Made by a program: the position numbers and the translations under genes
The notes under the pieces: generated by a model
What the model saw: the letters and a program-made list of their open reading frames with translations, nothing else
The model's database searches: none
Told to the model about the DNA's origin: nothing
Part shown: positions 22,291-33,831 of the stretch, piece by piece
Layout: every line of letters begins with the position of its first letter
How positions within the stretch are numbered: the first letter of the stretch is position 1
From: Stictocephala bisonia
Taxonomy: Eukaryota; Arthropoda; Insecta; Hemiptera; Membracidae
NCBI GenBank assembly: GCA_035578905.1
Contig: JAQJVL010000046.1
Coordinates: 1,787,730-1,851,729 of the forward strand
Direction: 5' to 3'
DNA length: 64,000 nt

Positions 22291-22849
22291 TAAGTTATTT
22301 TGGATTTAAATATTCCAATGCCAAAGGCGTCTAAAACCCGTTTTAAAGCACTTAGTGTCACAAACATTTGTATTATACGAACGAGTTTTCGGCATACGGG
22401 GGGGGGGGGGAGGAATCATGAGATTGAATCTCGTGAGAAGTGGGAACATTGTGAATGAATGACATTCGTTTGATTACGAATCTCTATTTATGAATGTGAT
22501 CTTGATTTGGTGTGAATAAAATAACGGTTTTCCTGAATTATTTACTTTTATTATACATGCAAATTTTGTCTTAGCAATAAAGAATCTGTCAGCGCACCAA
22601 TTTTCCATTTGACATGTTCAACTACATTCGTGCATGAGGTCATGTTTGCAACACTGACGAAGCTGACGAGCCACATTCTCACTCCATGAATCAGAACATT
22701 CGCAGCGTCTTCATTCCATTCCATGGGTGGATGGATACAACTACGTGGGCGCGCCTGTATTAGGCCCACTACGTATGGTAAGTTGAAGGGAAACCACACT
22801 GATTCTAGTAAAGTGAGTGACATTGACGTTAGGCCACTTAGAATCCGAC
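22291..22849. other. Unassigned stretch, no gene seen
   Basis: A G run at about 22399-22410. A 90-codon minus-strand frame (22551-22823) has no family resemblance; without homologues it remains a chance candidate. Confidence 0.35.
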
Positions 22850-23305
22850 GTGTTGTAAGTGGCAGACCACTTAGTCATTTGTGCCAGGTAAATTGATGTA
22901 TAGGCCATTTAGACAATGTGTCTAATAAGTGGCAGGCCACTTAGAGTCATGTGTGTCAGGTAAATTGATATATTGGCCATATAGAGTCCCGTGTCTTGTA
23001 AGTAGCAGGCCACTTTTAATTTTATGAGTTGGTTTTAAATTGATAGGTCATAAGAGTCCCGTGCCTTACATATAGCTGGCCACTTGGGAGTCGTATGTGT
23101 TTGCTAAATGGATTGGGAGGCCTTATTGCGTTTAGTTTGTTATAAGTGGCTGGCCACTAGGAGTCATATGGGTTGGATAAATAGATAGGTTCATCACATA
23201 GAGCTCTGTTTGTTGTAAATGACAGACCACTTGTATTAATTAGGGCTGGCTAAATGTTATGTATGCCATATAAGCCTAGTTTGTTGATAAGGGCATGCCA
23301 ATTAT
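22850..23305 (+). repeat. Degenerate ~70-bp tandem repeat built on a dyad AGTGGC-AG-GCCACT
   Basis: About seven diverged units (at about 22854, 22931, 23000, 23070, 23140, 23215 and 23290). The best-preserved unit has TAAGTGGCAGGCCACTTA, an 8-bp-arm dyad. Between dyads lie TGTGTCAGGTAAATTGATAT-type segments. The dyad stays recognisable while the spacer drifts. Non-coding. Confidence 0.7.
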
Positions 23306-23331
23306 GGTTGCGTTTCGTTTATAGGTTGTCT

Positions 23332-24200
23332 GCCATCGGTAGGGCTGCCATACGTCCGTATTTTGTACGGACGGTTTGTATTTTACACTAATGTCCGTAT
23401 CGTACAAAGAAAAAACTGGTTAGATATTTATATTTTTCGTTCTTTTAATATTAAAAATATATTTTAAATATTTAATAATGTAAAAAGTCAAAATGTATTA
23501 ATATTACTTTGGGCAATCGACAATCGTAAGAGGTTGTGTGTTGTATGATGACTCATATACTGTTATACTTCCACACACCTTTCTCCCCTTTAAAAATAAG
23601 AATTTTTTCCACTCTTGAACTTAACTTAAATTTTGGAGTTTGCTCTTTCTCTCCCGGTACTTCGGCACCAGTTGAACGAGTTTTTTCACTAATGAAATAT
23701 GTCTGGACACCCAATCGGAATAGGCTTTCAATGGAGAAATTCGAAGCTATTCTGAGCATGAAAGTTGACATGTTATGTACTGAATTTTTTGAATCCATTA
23801 AAAACAATGGTTCTTTACTGATAAAAGTAATCTCTTCAGAAAAATATGACTGGTTTCAGCCTTCAGCCAGTACAACTAGTACAAGTGATGCTTAAACATT
23901 TTCAAAGAGATTTATGAACATGTATTGTCTTCGGCCAACTCAACTTATGAACTACTTTTTTAAAGAATACAATTTTTTAAATATTTAATAATTTTGAAAA
24001 TTTAGAATAAATTAAAGCTGTAATATTAATATTATATATCACAGTACTGTTAGTATAAATATCCCAATTTAACAACTCAATTCGCATATTATAAAATTTA
24101 TAAAAGACAGTTTAAAGAATACCTCCCTCCCCACCACACCCCCAAGTATACCTGGTGTCCGTACTTTACCATAAACGTGTATGGCAACCTTAGCCATCGG
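23332..24200 (+). mobile_element. hAT transposon remnant with perfect 8-bp target duplication
   Basis: GCCATCGG occurs at 23332-23339 and again at 24193-24200. Between them the element (23340-24192, 853 bp) begins TAGGGCTGCCATACG and ends with CGTATGGCAACCTTA read on the plus strand, an imperfect TIR. An 8-bp duplication plus a TAGGG-type TIR is diagnostic of hAT. It retains only the C-terminal part of a transposase and is therefore an internally deleted, non-autonomous copy. Just inside the left end GTCCGTATTTTGTACGGAC is itself palindromic. Confidence 0.9.
23590..23895 (+). pseudogene. hAT transposase, C-terminal dimerisation domain fragment
   Basis: The frame ending at 23895 contains GTSAPVERVFSLMKYVWTPN and RNRLSMEKFEAILSMKVDM, the hAT C-terminal dimerisation signature (S-x-x-VER-x-FS...R..L). 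About 100 residues are left of the several hundred of an intact hAT transposase. The BED zinc finger and the catalytic core are absent. An upstream Met at 23536 exists, but the residues before about 23600 do not look like transposase. Flanked by its own TIRs and target duplication, so clearly a deletion derivative. Confidence 0.85.
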
Positions 24201-24293
24201 TCTCGGCTACGGATCGTTGATGTTTTACGTTGAGTTGGTAGTTTGTATAAAATGGCGAGTACTGGGTAGGGCGGAGTGGTCTTATGTTGCGAG

Positions 24294-25009
24294 CAGGGAT
24301 GTCAAATATTTCCAACATATCGATATATCGCAAACCAAATATCGATCTAATGATAATATCGAAGAAAAATATCGATATATCGGGTAGCCGATGTATAGCA
24401 TTGTCAATTATTTATCTATTTCAAATGATGCACTAACTCTTATGTCATTTCCAAAAGTACACTCATGTTTTGCTGTCACTTTTTAGAATAGAAAAATATT
24501 GAATGTAAAAATTAAAAACATTTTCCACTCGAAAAAGTTGTGGTCTGTGGAAAAGAAAAAAAATCAAAATAAGAATAATTTTACCTTTAATTATTATGTT
24601 AATTATAAAAGAACAATGTAATAACATAGTTATTTTTGTTTTTCATAGTTAAAAATGTCATTACACTAAAAAATATTAAAAATTAATTCACTAAATCTAC
24701 TTCCAATTCAAGTCAGGTAAACTATCCAAAAATAAAACTTTGTAATTCAATTTTCCACTTAAACTCACGTAAAAAACTAAATAAAGTTACTTTATTATTT
24801 CAATGCATGTTTTGTACGCATAAGAGGCAATTTAAATGTGTTTTTTTCGAATCTTGATGAATTTGAGAGAATAACGTCAATATTTAGTGATATGATATAT
24901 CAGACCAAAACATCGATATTGCCGATATAATCGAAAGAAAATATTAATACTAATATATCCATATATCGAAAAGTATTTATCGATACTTCCGATATCGCTG
25001 CCATCCCTG
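24294..25009. mobile_element. hAT-like non-autonomous element rich in TATCGATA
   Basis: Ends CAGGGATGTCAAATATTTCC (left) and GATATCGCTGCCATCCCTG (right), so the outer CAGGGATG is inverted, the usual hAT-type terminus. Both subterminal regions are packed with ATCGATAT motifs. There is no coding frame. The flanks GTTGCGAG and TGAGTTGC do not form a clean 8-bp duplication, so either the ends are slightly misplaced or the duplication has decayed. Confidence 0.65.
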
Positions 25010-25285
25010 TGAGTTGCTTAGTTGGTGGGGCTCCACTTTGATTCGTGTATTGGATGAACAGATCAGAACTGTTTTGATCTGGTTTGATCAATTGTTTTGG
25101 TGGATAATCAGAATAAAGTAATTGTGGTGAAACAATGAAAGTCTCAAATGATGTTGGTATTGTTGTTAAGTCTCAATGAGACATTCATTTTAGTTTGAGG
25201 CTTTACTCCGTCGCATTTTAATTTAATTAAACTTTGTAATGTGGTGGTTTGTGTTTATTATTTTGCCCTCCTTTGTAATAAGCAA

Positions 25286-26970
25286 GAAAATTCCGAAATA
25301 ACATAATACCATCAGGTAAAATTCCGAAATAACATATTAACATCAGGTAAAATTCCGAAATAACGTATTACCATCAGGTAAAATTCCGAAATAACATATT
25401 ACCATCAGGTAAAATTCCGAAATAACATATTACCATCAGGTAAAATTACGAAATAACATATTACCATCAGGTAAAATTCCGAAATAACATATTACCATCA
25501 GGTAAAATTCCGAAATAACATATTACCATCAGGTAAAATTACGAAATAACATATTACCATCAGGTAAAATTACGAAATAACATATTACCATCAGGTAAAA
25601 TTCCGAAATAACATATTACCATTAGGTAAAATTCCGAAATAACATATTACCATCAGGTAAAATTCCGAAATAACATATTACCATCAGGTAAAATTCCGAA
25701 ATAACATATTACCATCAGGTAAAATTCCGAAATAACATATTACCATCAGGTAAAATTCCGAAATAACATATTACCATCAGGTAAAATTCCGAAATAACAT
25801 ATTACCATCAGGTAAAATTCCGAAATAACATATTACCATCAGGTAAAATTCCGAAATAACATATTACCATCAGGTAAAATTCCGAAATAACATATTACCA
25901 TCAGGTAAAATTTCGAAATAACATATTACCATCAGGTAAAATTCCGAAATAACATATTACCATCAGGTAAAATTCCGAAATAACGTATTACCATCAGGTA
26001 AAATTCCGAAATAACGTATTACCATCAGGTAAAATTACGAAATAACATATTACCATCAGGTAAAATTCCGAAATAACGTATTACCATCAGGTAAAATTCC
26101 GAAATAACGTATTACCATCAGGTAAAATTCCGAAATAACATATTACCATCAGGTAAAATTACGAAATAACATATTACCATCAGTTCAAATTCCGAAATAA
26201 CATATTACCATCAGGTAAAATTACGAAATAACATATTACCATCAGTTCAAATTCCGAAATAACATTTACCAACAGGTAAAATTACGAAATAAAATATTAC
26301 CATCAGGTAAAATTACGAAATAACATATTAACATAAGGTAAAATTACGAAACAACATATTACCATCAGGTAAAATTACGAAATAACATATTAACATCAGG
26401 TAAAATTACGAAATAACATATTACCATCAGTTCAAATTCCGAAATAACATATTACCATCAGGTAAAATTACGAAATAACATATTACCATCAGTTCAAATT
26501 CTGAAATAACATATTACCATCAGGTAAAATTACGAAATAACATATTACCATCAGGTAAAATTACGAAATAACATATTACCATCAGTTCAAATTCCGAAAT
26601 AACATATTACCATCAGGTAAAATTACGAAATAACATATTACCATCAGTTCAAATTCCGAAATAACATTTACCAACAGGTAAAATTACGAAATAAAAAATT
26701 ACCATCAGGTAAAATTACGAAATAACATATTACCATCAGGTAAAATTACGAAATAACATATTAACATCAGGTAAAATTACGAAATAACATATTACCATCA
26801 GTTCAAATTCCGAAATAACATTTACCAACAGGTAAAATTACGAAATAAAATATTACCATCAGGTAAAATTACGAAATAACATATTAACATAAGGTAAAAT
26901 TACGAAATAACATATTACCATCAGGTAAAATTACGAAATAACATATTACCATCAGGTAAAATTACGAAAT
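25286..26970 (+). repeat. 31-bp minisatellite, about 54 units
   Basis: Unit AATAACATATTACCATCAGG plus TAAAATTCCGA. Units sit back to back without spacers. The left half (to about 26150) is mostly the TTCCG variant with few changes. The right half is mostly the TTACG variant and alternates CAGGTAAAATTACG with CAGTTCAAATTCCG, giving a 62-bp dimer and larger blocks. Because 31 is not a multiple of 3, no long frame exists. Confidence 0.92.
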
Positions 26971-27918
26971 CATATCACCTTTCTCCTCAATTTTGATGAT
27001 CCATCTTCCCATATCTCACTTGCGTCCTTCTGCAGTAATGGTGTCCTGGCCAATAATGATAATAAAAATTAAGAACTAAATTATTAATAACTACTACTAT
27101 TATGGTCTAATATTATTATCAACTAGATATATAATGGCTACCGTAAATTTGCAACTTAACAGGCTGCTAAAACTAGCAGGTTAGACATTTTGTTTAAATG
27201 GCAATCAGAATAAAAGTTACAAATTAAAGGAAATGCAGCCATTTCGTATTAAATCTTTATAAAGTCATGAATATCTCTAAATTAATTAGCCTGAATAATC
27301 TTCATTGATTAAATATACGTAAGCTTTTAATTAAAAACTATTAAAAAAATAAATTAGCTGTATAGGCGACTTGCTTGAGCATAGTTAAAGAAGTTCTTGT
27401 CGTGATATAATTAAATCTTATTCTCTGAAGTGCAGTGATGCCGATAAAATGAAGTCTGTAATAAAAAGTTAAAATCAGCACTAAACTTATCTTTCTCCTG
27501 CAAGATTCCGAACTTGATTGTCCTGATTCCTGAAATAAAATTGTTTATTTATTGTATGATTTAGTTAATTTATAAAGTAATCTAAAATTCAGTAATTTTA
27601 TTGCACATGTTAAATTAAAATTGCAAAACAAACACCGATAGTAAAATGACACAAGATTAACTTGCTTGACAGTTTATATAAAGAATATTTTTTATCACAA
27701 ATGAGACACTACAAGGAACATCGTTGTTGTGAGCAGTACACTCGTTGGGATGTATTAAACAAAATGAACAGTATTTTGGCCAATATTAAAATTTCTTATA
27801 TTAAAATTTACGCCATGTATGTCTGTTTTATAATTGAAAAAAAGATAATGAGGTTGTTCATTGGAGCATCCAGTTGAACTTCCAAGGAATTTTGTTATAG
27901 ATTTTACCACAAATTCCC
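26971..27918. other. Unassigned stretch, no gene seen
   Basis: AT-rich; a 71-codon frame at 27662-27877 is unrecognised. Confidence 0.4.
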
Positions 27919-28337
27919 TTAAGAGCCTGCAGGGACTGTCGCCTACGTTGGTTTTAATCCCATAACAACAATGTTATTTGGGAATCCATATTTTTTAGTT
28001 GTTTATTGACCAAAATTGTGTATGAGGTGTCATATTAAACGTTATCACATTCCGCAGTTGGTTTGCTTTTGACATTTTGAATACAACGCCTAGTTTTGAA
28101 AAGTATATGAAAATAAAAATGTCAAACTATCTTTTTTTTGTTTTTGTCTATAAAATTAATGAAGGGTTTGCAAAGCAACTCAATCGCAAAATTTTATTCT
28201 CGATCAAAAGCAATTTGTTTGGACAAAATTCGTTTAAAAATAACTGTTTGATACGCGTGATCGTATGCCAGGATCGAAATAACATTGTTCTTATGGGATT
28301 AAAACCAACATGGCCGACACCCTCCACAGACTCCTTG
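27919..28337 (-). mobile_element. TTAA-flanked MITE family, copy 3
   Basis: Starts TTAAGAGCCTGCAGGGACTG and ends CCTCCACAGACTCCTT. Internal landmarks TTGTGTATGAGGTGTCATAT, TGATACGCGTGATCGTATGC and TTAAAACCAACATGGCCGAC match the other copies. The overlapping 115- and 71-codon frames are by-products of the element. Confidence 0.8.
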
Positions 28338-29383
28338 AGGCAACGAATCTCACTAACACACATACAAGGTGTTCCCCTCCCCTCTCAACCTCACTGTCCC
28401 CATCTTCTCCTCCCCGCAAGTTGAACAAAATTATGTAACTCCTTCATTCTTGGTAAACTCTCTCTAAACGTTTTATCTATTATCAATTTACTCTTTCCGC
28501 CAAATATAATTTTACAATTTCAACTCAAAATATATACAAATGTAATTTACATGAAAATAATTGGTTACACTTCAAAAAAATATTTTTTAAGTTTTATTTT
28601 AGACCACGTCAGTTAGTATCTTTTGAGTGATATATTCTAAAATTTTTAATGAAATATATCCCATGGTTTCTAATTGTTCGTGACTCAAGAAAAATAATAA
28701 ACATAATTCACCTAGCAGACTTTTTAATTTACTCGAAATTAGATTTCCCTAATTGACGAACTTGAGATTTAAATTGTACATTTTTTACTATTATTTTATA
28801 AATATTCTTTTATCTTAGGTGCACTGATTTTAGTGATTGCGCACAGTAAATTCACCTGTATATATGCGTGGAAAGTATGAGCTAGGCCCCCGGCTCCAAA
28901 AGGCAAATGAGTGCAGCGAATTTGTTTTTCATGTGTATTGAATTTATTAAAGCCCAAACGGGAATTGACTCTCTGTATAGTGTTTAAATAACGCCAGTAG
29001 TTAAGCGGCGAACTACTGGCAAGTTAAGCGGTACCGACATAGGCAAAGCGGGGGTTGGGTTCGCCAAACATAAATCATTTTGTAAAGTCATCAAAATAAT
29101 AAAAATTAAAGTACGAAATATTTGATATATTATCATCCATATTCTGTGGTTTATTTCAAAGTTAGTTTGATCATGATTTTTATGTCATATTTCATTAAAT
29201 TGGCTTTCAATTGTGTAAACCTGGTATATTCCTTTAAAGAACGGATATAAGGGTTATATTTTAAATATTTAACAATACTTAAATATGCAAGTACCGGAAA
29301 AAAGAGGAGTTTGCATATTGGTTATTAGTGACTGTATAAATATGATCAAATCATCTAATGTAGGAGCACATATATTTCTATGT
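28338..29383. other. Unassigned stretch with a small hairpin
   Basis: CCAGTAGTT (28994-29002) pairs with AACTACTGG (29011-29019), perfect 9-bp arms in a GC-richer patch (28860-29060). No gene. Confidence 0.45.
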
Positions 29384-29832
29384 TATACATGGTGGAAAAA
29401 AATGTGGGAACGCTTTCACAACAATGTTATTCTTTCCATAGATAATTTGATAATTTAACTTTTTTAAATAATTGTGTTCCATAAAGTATAATGTTTGATC
29501 AGAATAATTTAGTTTAAATAGAAAAAAAACTGAGAAATAATTTGTTCAAATTACTTACTTTGAAATTCAAATGACTCTGGAAAGGATAAAGCTTTCGAAT
29601 TCCGGTTTGTGGCAATTAATTTCTCTTGAATTTGATACCAAACTTAATCTAGGCTTACGTTAAAGATTTCCGTTCAACTCATCGTAGACCGTCCTCCTGA
29701 AAAGATGAAATGTCGCCAATGGCGTCAAAAAGTATGTTATTTGTAACCATGATCATGTACAAGATTTCACTCTTACAAGTAAAGCTATACAAAAGTTGTC
29801 AAAACGTTTCCATATTTTTTGTCCGCCCTGTA
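29384..29832. mobile_element. Mariner-type MITE M1, full copy
   Basis: Left end TATACATGGTGGAAAAAAAT and right end TATTTTTTGTCCGCCCTGTA are inverted repeats of about 35 bp. TA at both ends suits Tc1/mariner target use. About 450 bp, non-coding. The inner left half matches the partial copy at 31362-31563 (ACAACAATGTTATT, AACTGAGAAATAAT, TTACTTTGAAATTCAAATGA). Confidence 0.7.
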
Positions 29833-30803
29833 TATAGTAAAACGGAAATAAATAAATAAAAATATTTAAAATTGGTAATTATTGTGTTTAAAATGGACAC
29901 CCCGCGATGGGTGCACTTAAACTCATCTAGTGGTAGAACAAATTATGTAACACAAAACCTTTTTGTAACTACTACTAAATACAAAGTAATACTAATTTTA
30001 GAGTTAAAAGTAGACTCTTGCCTATTTTATTACCATTAAGTCGCATGAGCAAAATAAACTCTTAATTACGCTAAGTAAAATTTGTGTTAAATTTATTTTC
30101 TGGAGGATTTTTAAAAGTAAAATTTAGTACGTTTTCTTGTGAATTCATCTGGTAACTGCATGAAGACCGAACGGTTTTACAAAAAGTCATTTGGAAAAAA
30201 ACTGTAGTAGTCACTATCATTCTAAAATTTTTATTAAATTCATTTTATGAAGAATTAAAAAAAAGTAAAATTTAGTCAATTTTCTTATGAATTAATCCTG
30301 TAATTGCGCGAAGACTAACGATACATAAAATTACAATAAGTGTCTCACTACAGTAACGATATAAATTATTGAAAGAACGTTGTAGCAATACGATCCTTAC
30401 AAGAGTGGATGACAAAGTCACGTCGTTAAATCCCTGCCTAACAACAATTACGAATAGCTAATGTGATATCCAAGATGGTTTCCCCAACTTCGCTTCTTGT
30501 TCACATGAAGTAGATTACAAACAATAAAACACTAATTATTTTTCTAAATAAATAACCATAGTTTTGTCGGTGTAACGTACCTTTTTATTTAAATAACGCT
30601 TATCCAGAATTTAAAATAATTGCATAACTTGAAAGACAGACGAGAATCAGCAATTTAATAATTTTCTGGGCCCTGTCAGTATAATATTGTGTCAAAATGG
30701 TCAGCTTATGAAACAACGAGTGTGATTAAACATTGTTTTTTTCAGAATAATTATAAAATAGATATAAAATAAATAAATAAAAGAAGAATATTTAAATCTC
30801 AAG
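29833..30803. other. Unassigned stretch with a direct repeat pair
   Basis: About 30087-30170 and 30232-30315 are diverged direct copies (AAAAGTAAAATTTAGTACG / AAAAGTAAAATTTAGTCAA, then TTTTCTTRTGAATT). No gene. Confidence 0.45.
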
Positions 30804-31162
30804 CAATAGATGCATTTATATTTTCCGCCCATATACATCTACTATTTATAAAACAGGTCCTGTAGCAGATGTATTTATAGTTTCCACACAACTGTATAAA
30901 TCTATTACTTACACAACATTTCTTGTAGCAGATATCCTTAAAGTTTCGTCCCATATTTTTTTATCTATTATTTTAAAAACAGTTCCTATAGCAGATGTAT
31001 TTATAGTTTCCACCCAACTGTATAAATCTATTACTTACACAACATTTCTTGTAGCAGATATCCTTAAAGTTTCGTCCAATCTTTATTTATCTATTACTTA
31101 AAAACAGTTCCTACAGCAGATGTATTTATAGTTTACACCCAAATGTATTAATATATTATTTA

Positions 31163-31163
<1 letters not shown>
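30804..31163 (+). repeat. About 65-bp tandem repeat arranged as a dimer
   Basis: GCAGATGTATTTATAGTTTC and GCAGATATCCTTAAAGTTTC alternate, so two 65-bp subtypes form a roughly 130-bp higher-order unit (CTGTATAAATCTATTACTTA and TTATCTATTAYTTWAAAACA distinguish them). About 2.5 dimers. It abuts a (TA)n run on the right. Confidence 0.8.
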
Positions 31164-31204
<41 letters not shown>

Positions 31205-31227
31205 CATACATATATATATATATATAT
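31164..31227. repeat. (TA)n microsatellite with CATACATACA interruption
   Basis: Alternating TA of about 60 bases directly next to the preceding array. Confidence 0.9.
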
Positions 31228-31361
31228 GTATTTCACACGTAAAGGAATAGGTGTAAACAAATAATAACTAGTCGACGAGACGTTATGCGAAAAAATGCAT
31301 AAACAAATATTGTTTTGGAATTCAATAGTTTACAAAAAACTACAAGGTTTTTAAGTAGTTG

Positions 31362-31563
31362 TATACAGGGTGGAAAAAAATTTGGAAACTCTTTCACAAC
31401 AATGTTATTTTTTCCATAGATTACATAACATTTTTTGTAAACAATTGTTTTCCATAAAGTATAAATTTTGATCAGAAAAATTAAGTTGAAATCGGTAAAA
31501 AAACTGAGAAATAATATTGTTTAAATTAGTTACTTTGAAATTCAAATGAATCTTATTTCGAGT
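31362..31563 (+). mobile_element. Mariner-type MITE M1, truncated copy
   Basis: Begins TATACAGGGTGGAAAAAAAT and follows the full copy at 29384 for about 200 bp (TCTTTCACAACAATGTTATT, TTCCATAAAGTATAAA). The right terminus was not found. Confidence 0.65.
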
Positions 31564-32303
31564 GAGTATTCTGAATTATTATTTCTAAACCGTGTTAGTT
31601 TTGGAGCAAGTTATGTATTGTAAGTTATGTACGTCATGATGGCTGTTTTGGGTTTATCCTGTAGCTATATTACAAGCAATTAAATAAATAAACATTGTGT
31701 CTAAAATGTTCGCTATTTCAATTTTGTAATTAAAGTTAAATAATATTCTGGTTGGGAGTGGGTGAGCATGGTTGAAACTTGAAACCAAATTAGTTGCCAG
31801 AGTTACTATTGACTTCTACCGCAAATTGTATATTTATCTTGTTCTGTATTATATTACAGTTTCAATTAGTGTGGATGGAACTAACCAAACAGCACCTTGT
31901 GTAATGTAACAGAAAGTCGAATTATACGATATTTAAGTCGAATATAGAATAAGATAATATTTATTTGATATTCTTACTATCGAATAAATATAATCGAAAG
32001 TAAGAGTGGCGATTCCTCTTTATGTATTCGATACTATTATTATTCAATAATTTAAATTAGTATTAAATTAACTAATTAATCATAGTACAGTTAAGAATAC
32101 AATTACAGGGTTATGTTTTTAAATAACTTAATTGATGTTCCTGTCACTTATTTATTGTATTTACTAAAACTAATAGTTTAACCAAACTAACAATATTATA
32201 AAAGTCTACGTATACAAAAAATCAAACTGTCGTATGTTTGTGTACACTAAACTCGAAAAGTAGTGAATAGATTCAGTTGAAGTGTTTACACAACATCGCA
32301 TTT
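31564..32303. other. Unassigned; possible Helitron-like or LINE-like repeat fragment at 32190-32300
   Basis: TATTATAAAAGTCTACGTAT, CGTATGTTTGTGTACACTAA and AAAAGTAGTGAATAGATTCA in this order resemble a very common insect interspersed repeat consensus (TATTATAAA, TGTATGTTTGT, AAAACTACTGAA, then a GATT segment). It stops at the M2 MITE at 32304. The match is from memory of the pattern, so confidence is low. The rest is AT-rich with no gene. Confidence 0.3.
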
Positions 32304-32731
32304 ATATACAATAGTGTTTTTTTTAAACGCAACCCTTGATTTGAAATAAAAATGACAGACAAAACATATATCTATAACACATTTTATTACTATTAACATT
32401 TATTACTACTATTTACATGATTTTAATGACATTTTTATTTAGGTTTGGTGTTCAAATACACCACCATTAGCATTTATACAACTTTCTGCCCTATTAAGTA
32501 ACTTTCTGGACACCTTTTTCAAAGTTTGCTCAAAGCCATGTTTGTAACCTCCAAATTAATGACATTGCACGAACTCCAAATCAAGTGAACAACGATGCCA
32601 CAATATAAATCATCTGTCAGCAAAGGAACATGAAAAACCAGGGCTACCAACCTATGGATTTGTAATTATCTTAAACATTCTTTTTGTGCACTTATAAATA
32701 GGGTTGGGTTTTAAAATAAACACCCTGTATA
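32304..32731. mobile_element. Mariner-type MITE M2, copy 1
   Basis: The inverted ends include TTTTTTTTAAACGCAACCC (left) and GGGTTGGGTTTTAAAATAAA then CACCCTGTA (right). The body (TGATTTGAAATAAAAATGAC, CATTTTATTACTATTAACAT, TCAAAGCCATGTTTGTAACC) is shared with 55264-55665. About 428 bp, non-coding; TA-flanked on the right. Confidence 0.7.
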
Positions 32732-32954
32732 AGACCGCTTTTATATATTTAGTTCCTAAAATAGTAATCGCTAACAGGTTATTCCAAGTATCCTCGACCT
32801 ACCTATATTTCATAAATTAAAATAAACGTTAGGGCTGAGAAAGTGCTACTGTCACCCAGCTGATTTATGTACATGTTATATCCAAATCATTTCCTGTAAG
32901 TTTATTACTATTACAGAATGATTGATTATTTATAAAAAAACTGAACGATACTCT

Positions 32955-33805
32955 GAAGTTTGTTCAAATGGTGGCGGAACTGACCTACTGAACAATGGTG
33001 GCGAAACTGACCTACTGAACAATGTGGTAAAGTTTGTCAAATGGTGGCGGAACTGACCTACTGAACAATGTGGTAAAGTTTGTCAAATGATGGTGGAACT
33101 GACCTACTGAACAATGTGGTAAAGTTTGTTCAAATGGTGGCGGAACTGACCTACTGAACAATGTGGTAAAGTTTGTTCAAATGGTGGCGGAACTGACCTA
33201 CTGAACAATGTAGTAAAGTTTGTCAAATGGTGGCGGAACTGACCTACTGAACAATGTGGTAAAGTTTGTTCAAATGGTGGCGGAACTGACCTACTGAACA
33301 ATGTGGTAAAGTTTGTTCAAATGGTGGCGGAACTGACCTACTGAACAATGTGGTAAAGTTTGTTCAAATGGTGGCGGAACTGACCTACTGAACAATGTGG
33401 TAAAGTTTGTCAAATGGTGGCGGAACTGACCTACTGAACAATGTGGTAAAGTTTGTCAAATGGTGGCGGAACTGACCTACTGAACAATGTGGTAAAGTTT
33501 GTTCAAATGGTGGCGGAACTGACCTACTGAACTGAACAATGTGGTAAAGTTTGTTCAAATGGTGGCGGAACTGACCTACTGAACAATGTGGTAAAGTTTG
33601 TTCAAATGGTGGCGGAACTAACCTACTGAACAATGTGGTAAAGTTTGTCAAATGGTGGCGGAACTGACCTACTGAACAATGTGGTAAAGTTTGTTCAAAT
33701 GGTGGCGGAACTGACCTACTGAACAATGTGGTAAAGTTTGTTCAAATGGTGGCGGAACTGACCTACTGAACAATGTAGTAAAGTTTGTTCAAATGGTGGT
33801 GGAAC
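32955..33805. repeat. 46/47-bp minisatellite, about 19 units
   Basis: Unit: AATGGTGGCGGAACTGACCT, ACTGAACAATGTGGTAAAGT, TTGTTC. Two length variants differ by one T (TTGTTCAAA or TTGTCAAA), so reading frame shifts between units. The 65-, 72- and 113-codon minus-strand frames are by-products. One unit has an extra CTGAA duplication (about 33530). The left-most unit pair is shortened. Confidence 0.92.
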
Positions 33806-33831
33806 GTCCTGAATATCACTACTTTTCAGAC

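Noticed and set aside
25286..26970. CRISPR-like appearance of a regular 31-bp repeat
   Set aside because: Units are directly adjacent with no unique spacers, there are no cas genes, and the surroundings are eukaryotic transposon DNA.
28077..28424. 115-codon frame
   Set aside because: It runs through copy 3 of the TTAA-flanked MITE and out into flanking DNA; the other MITE copies do not preserve it.
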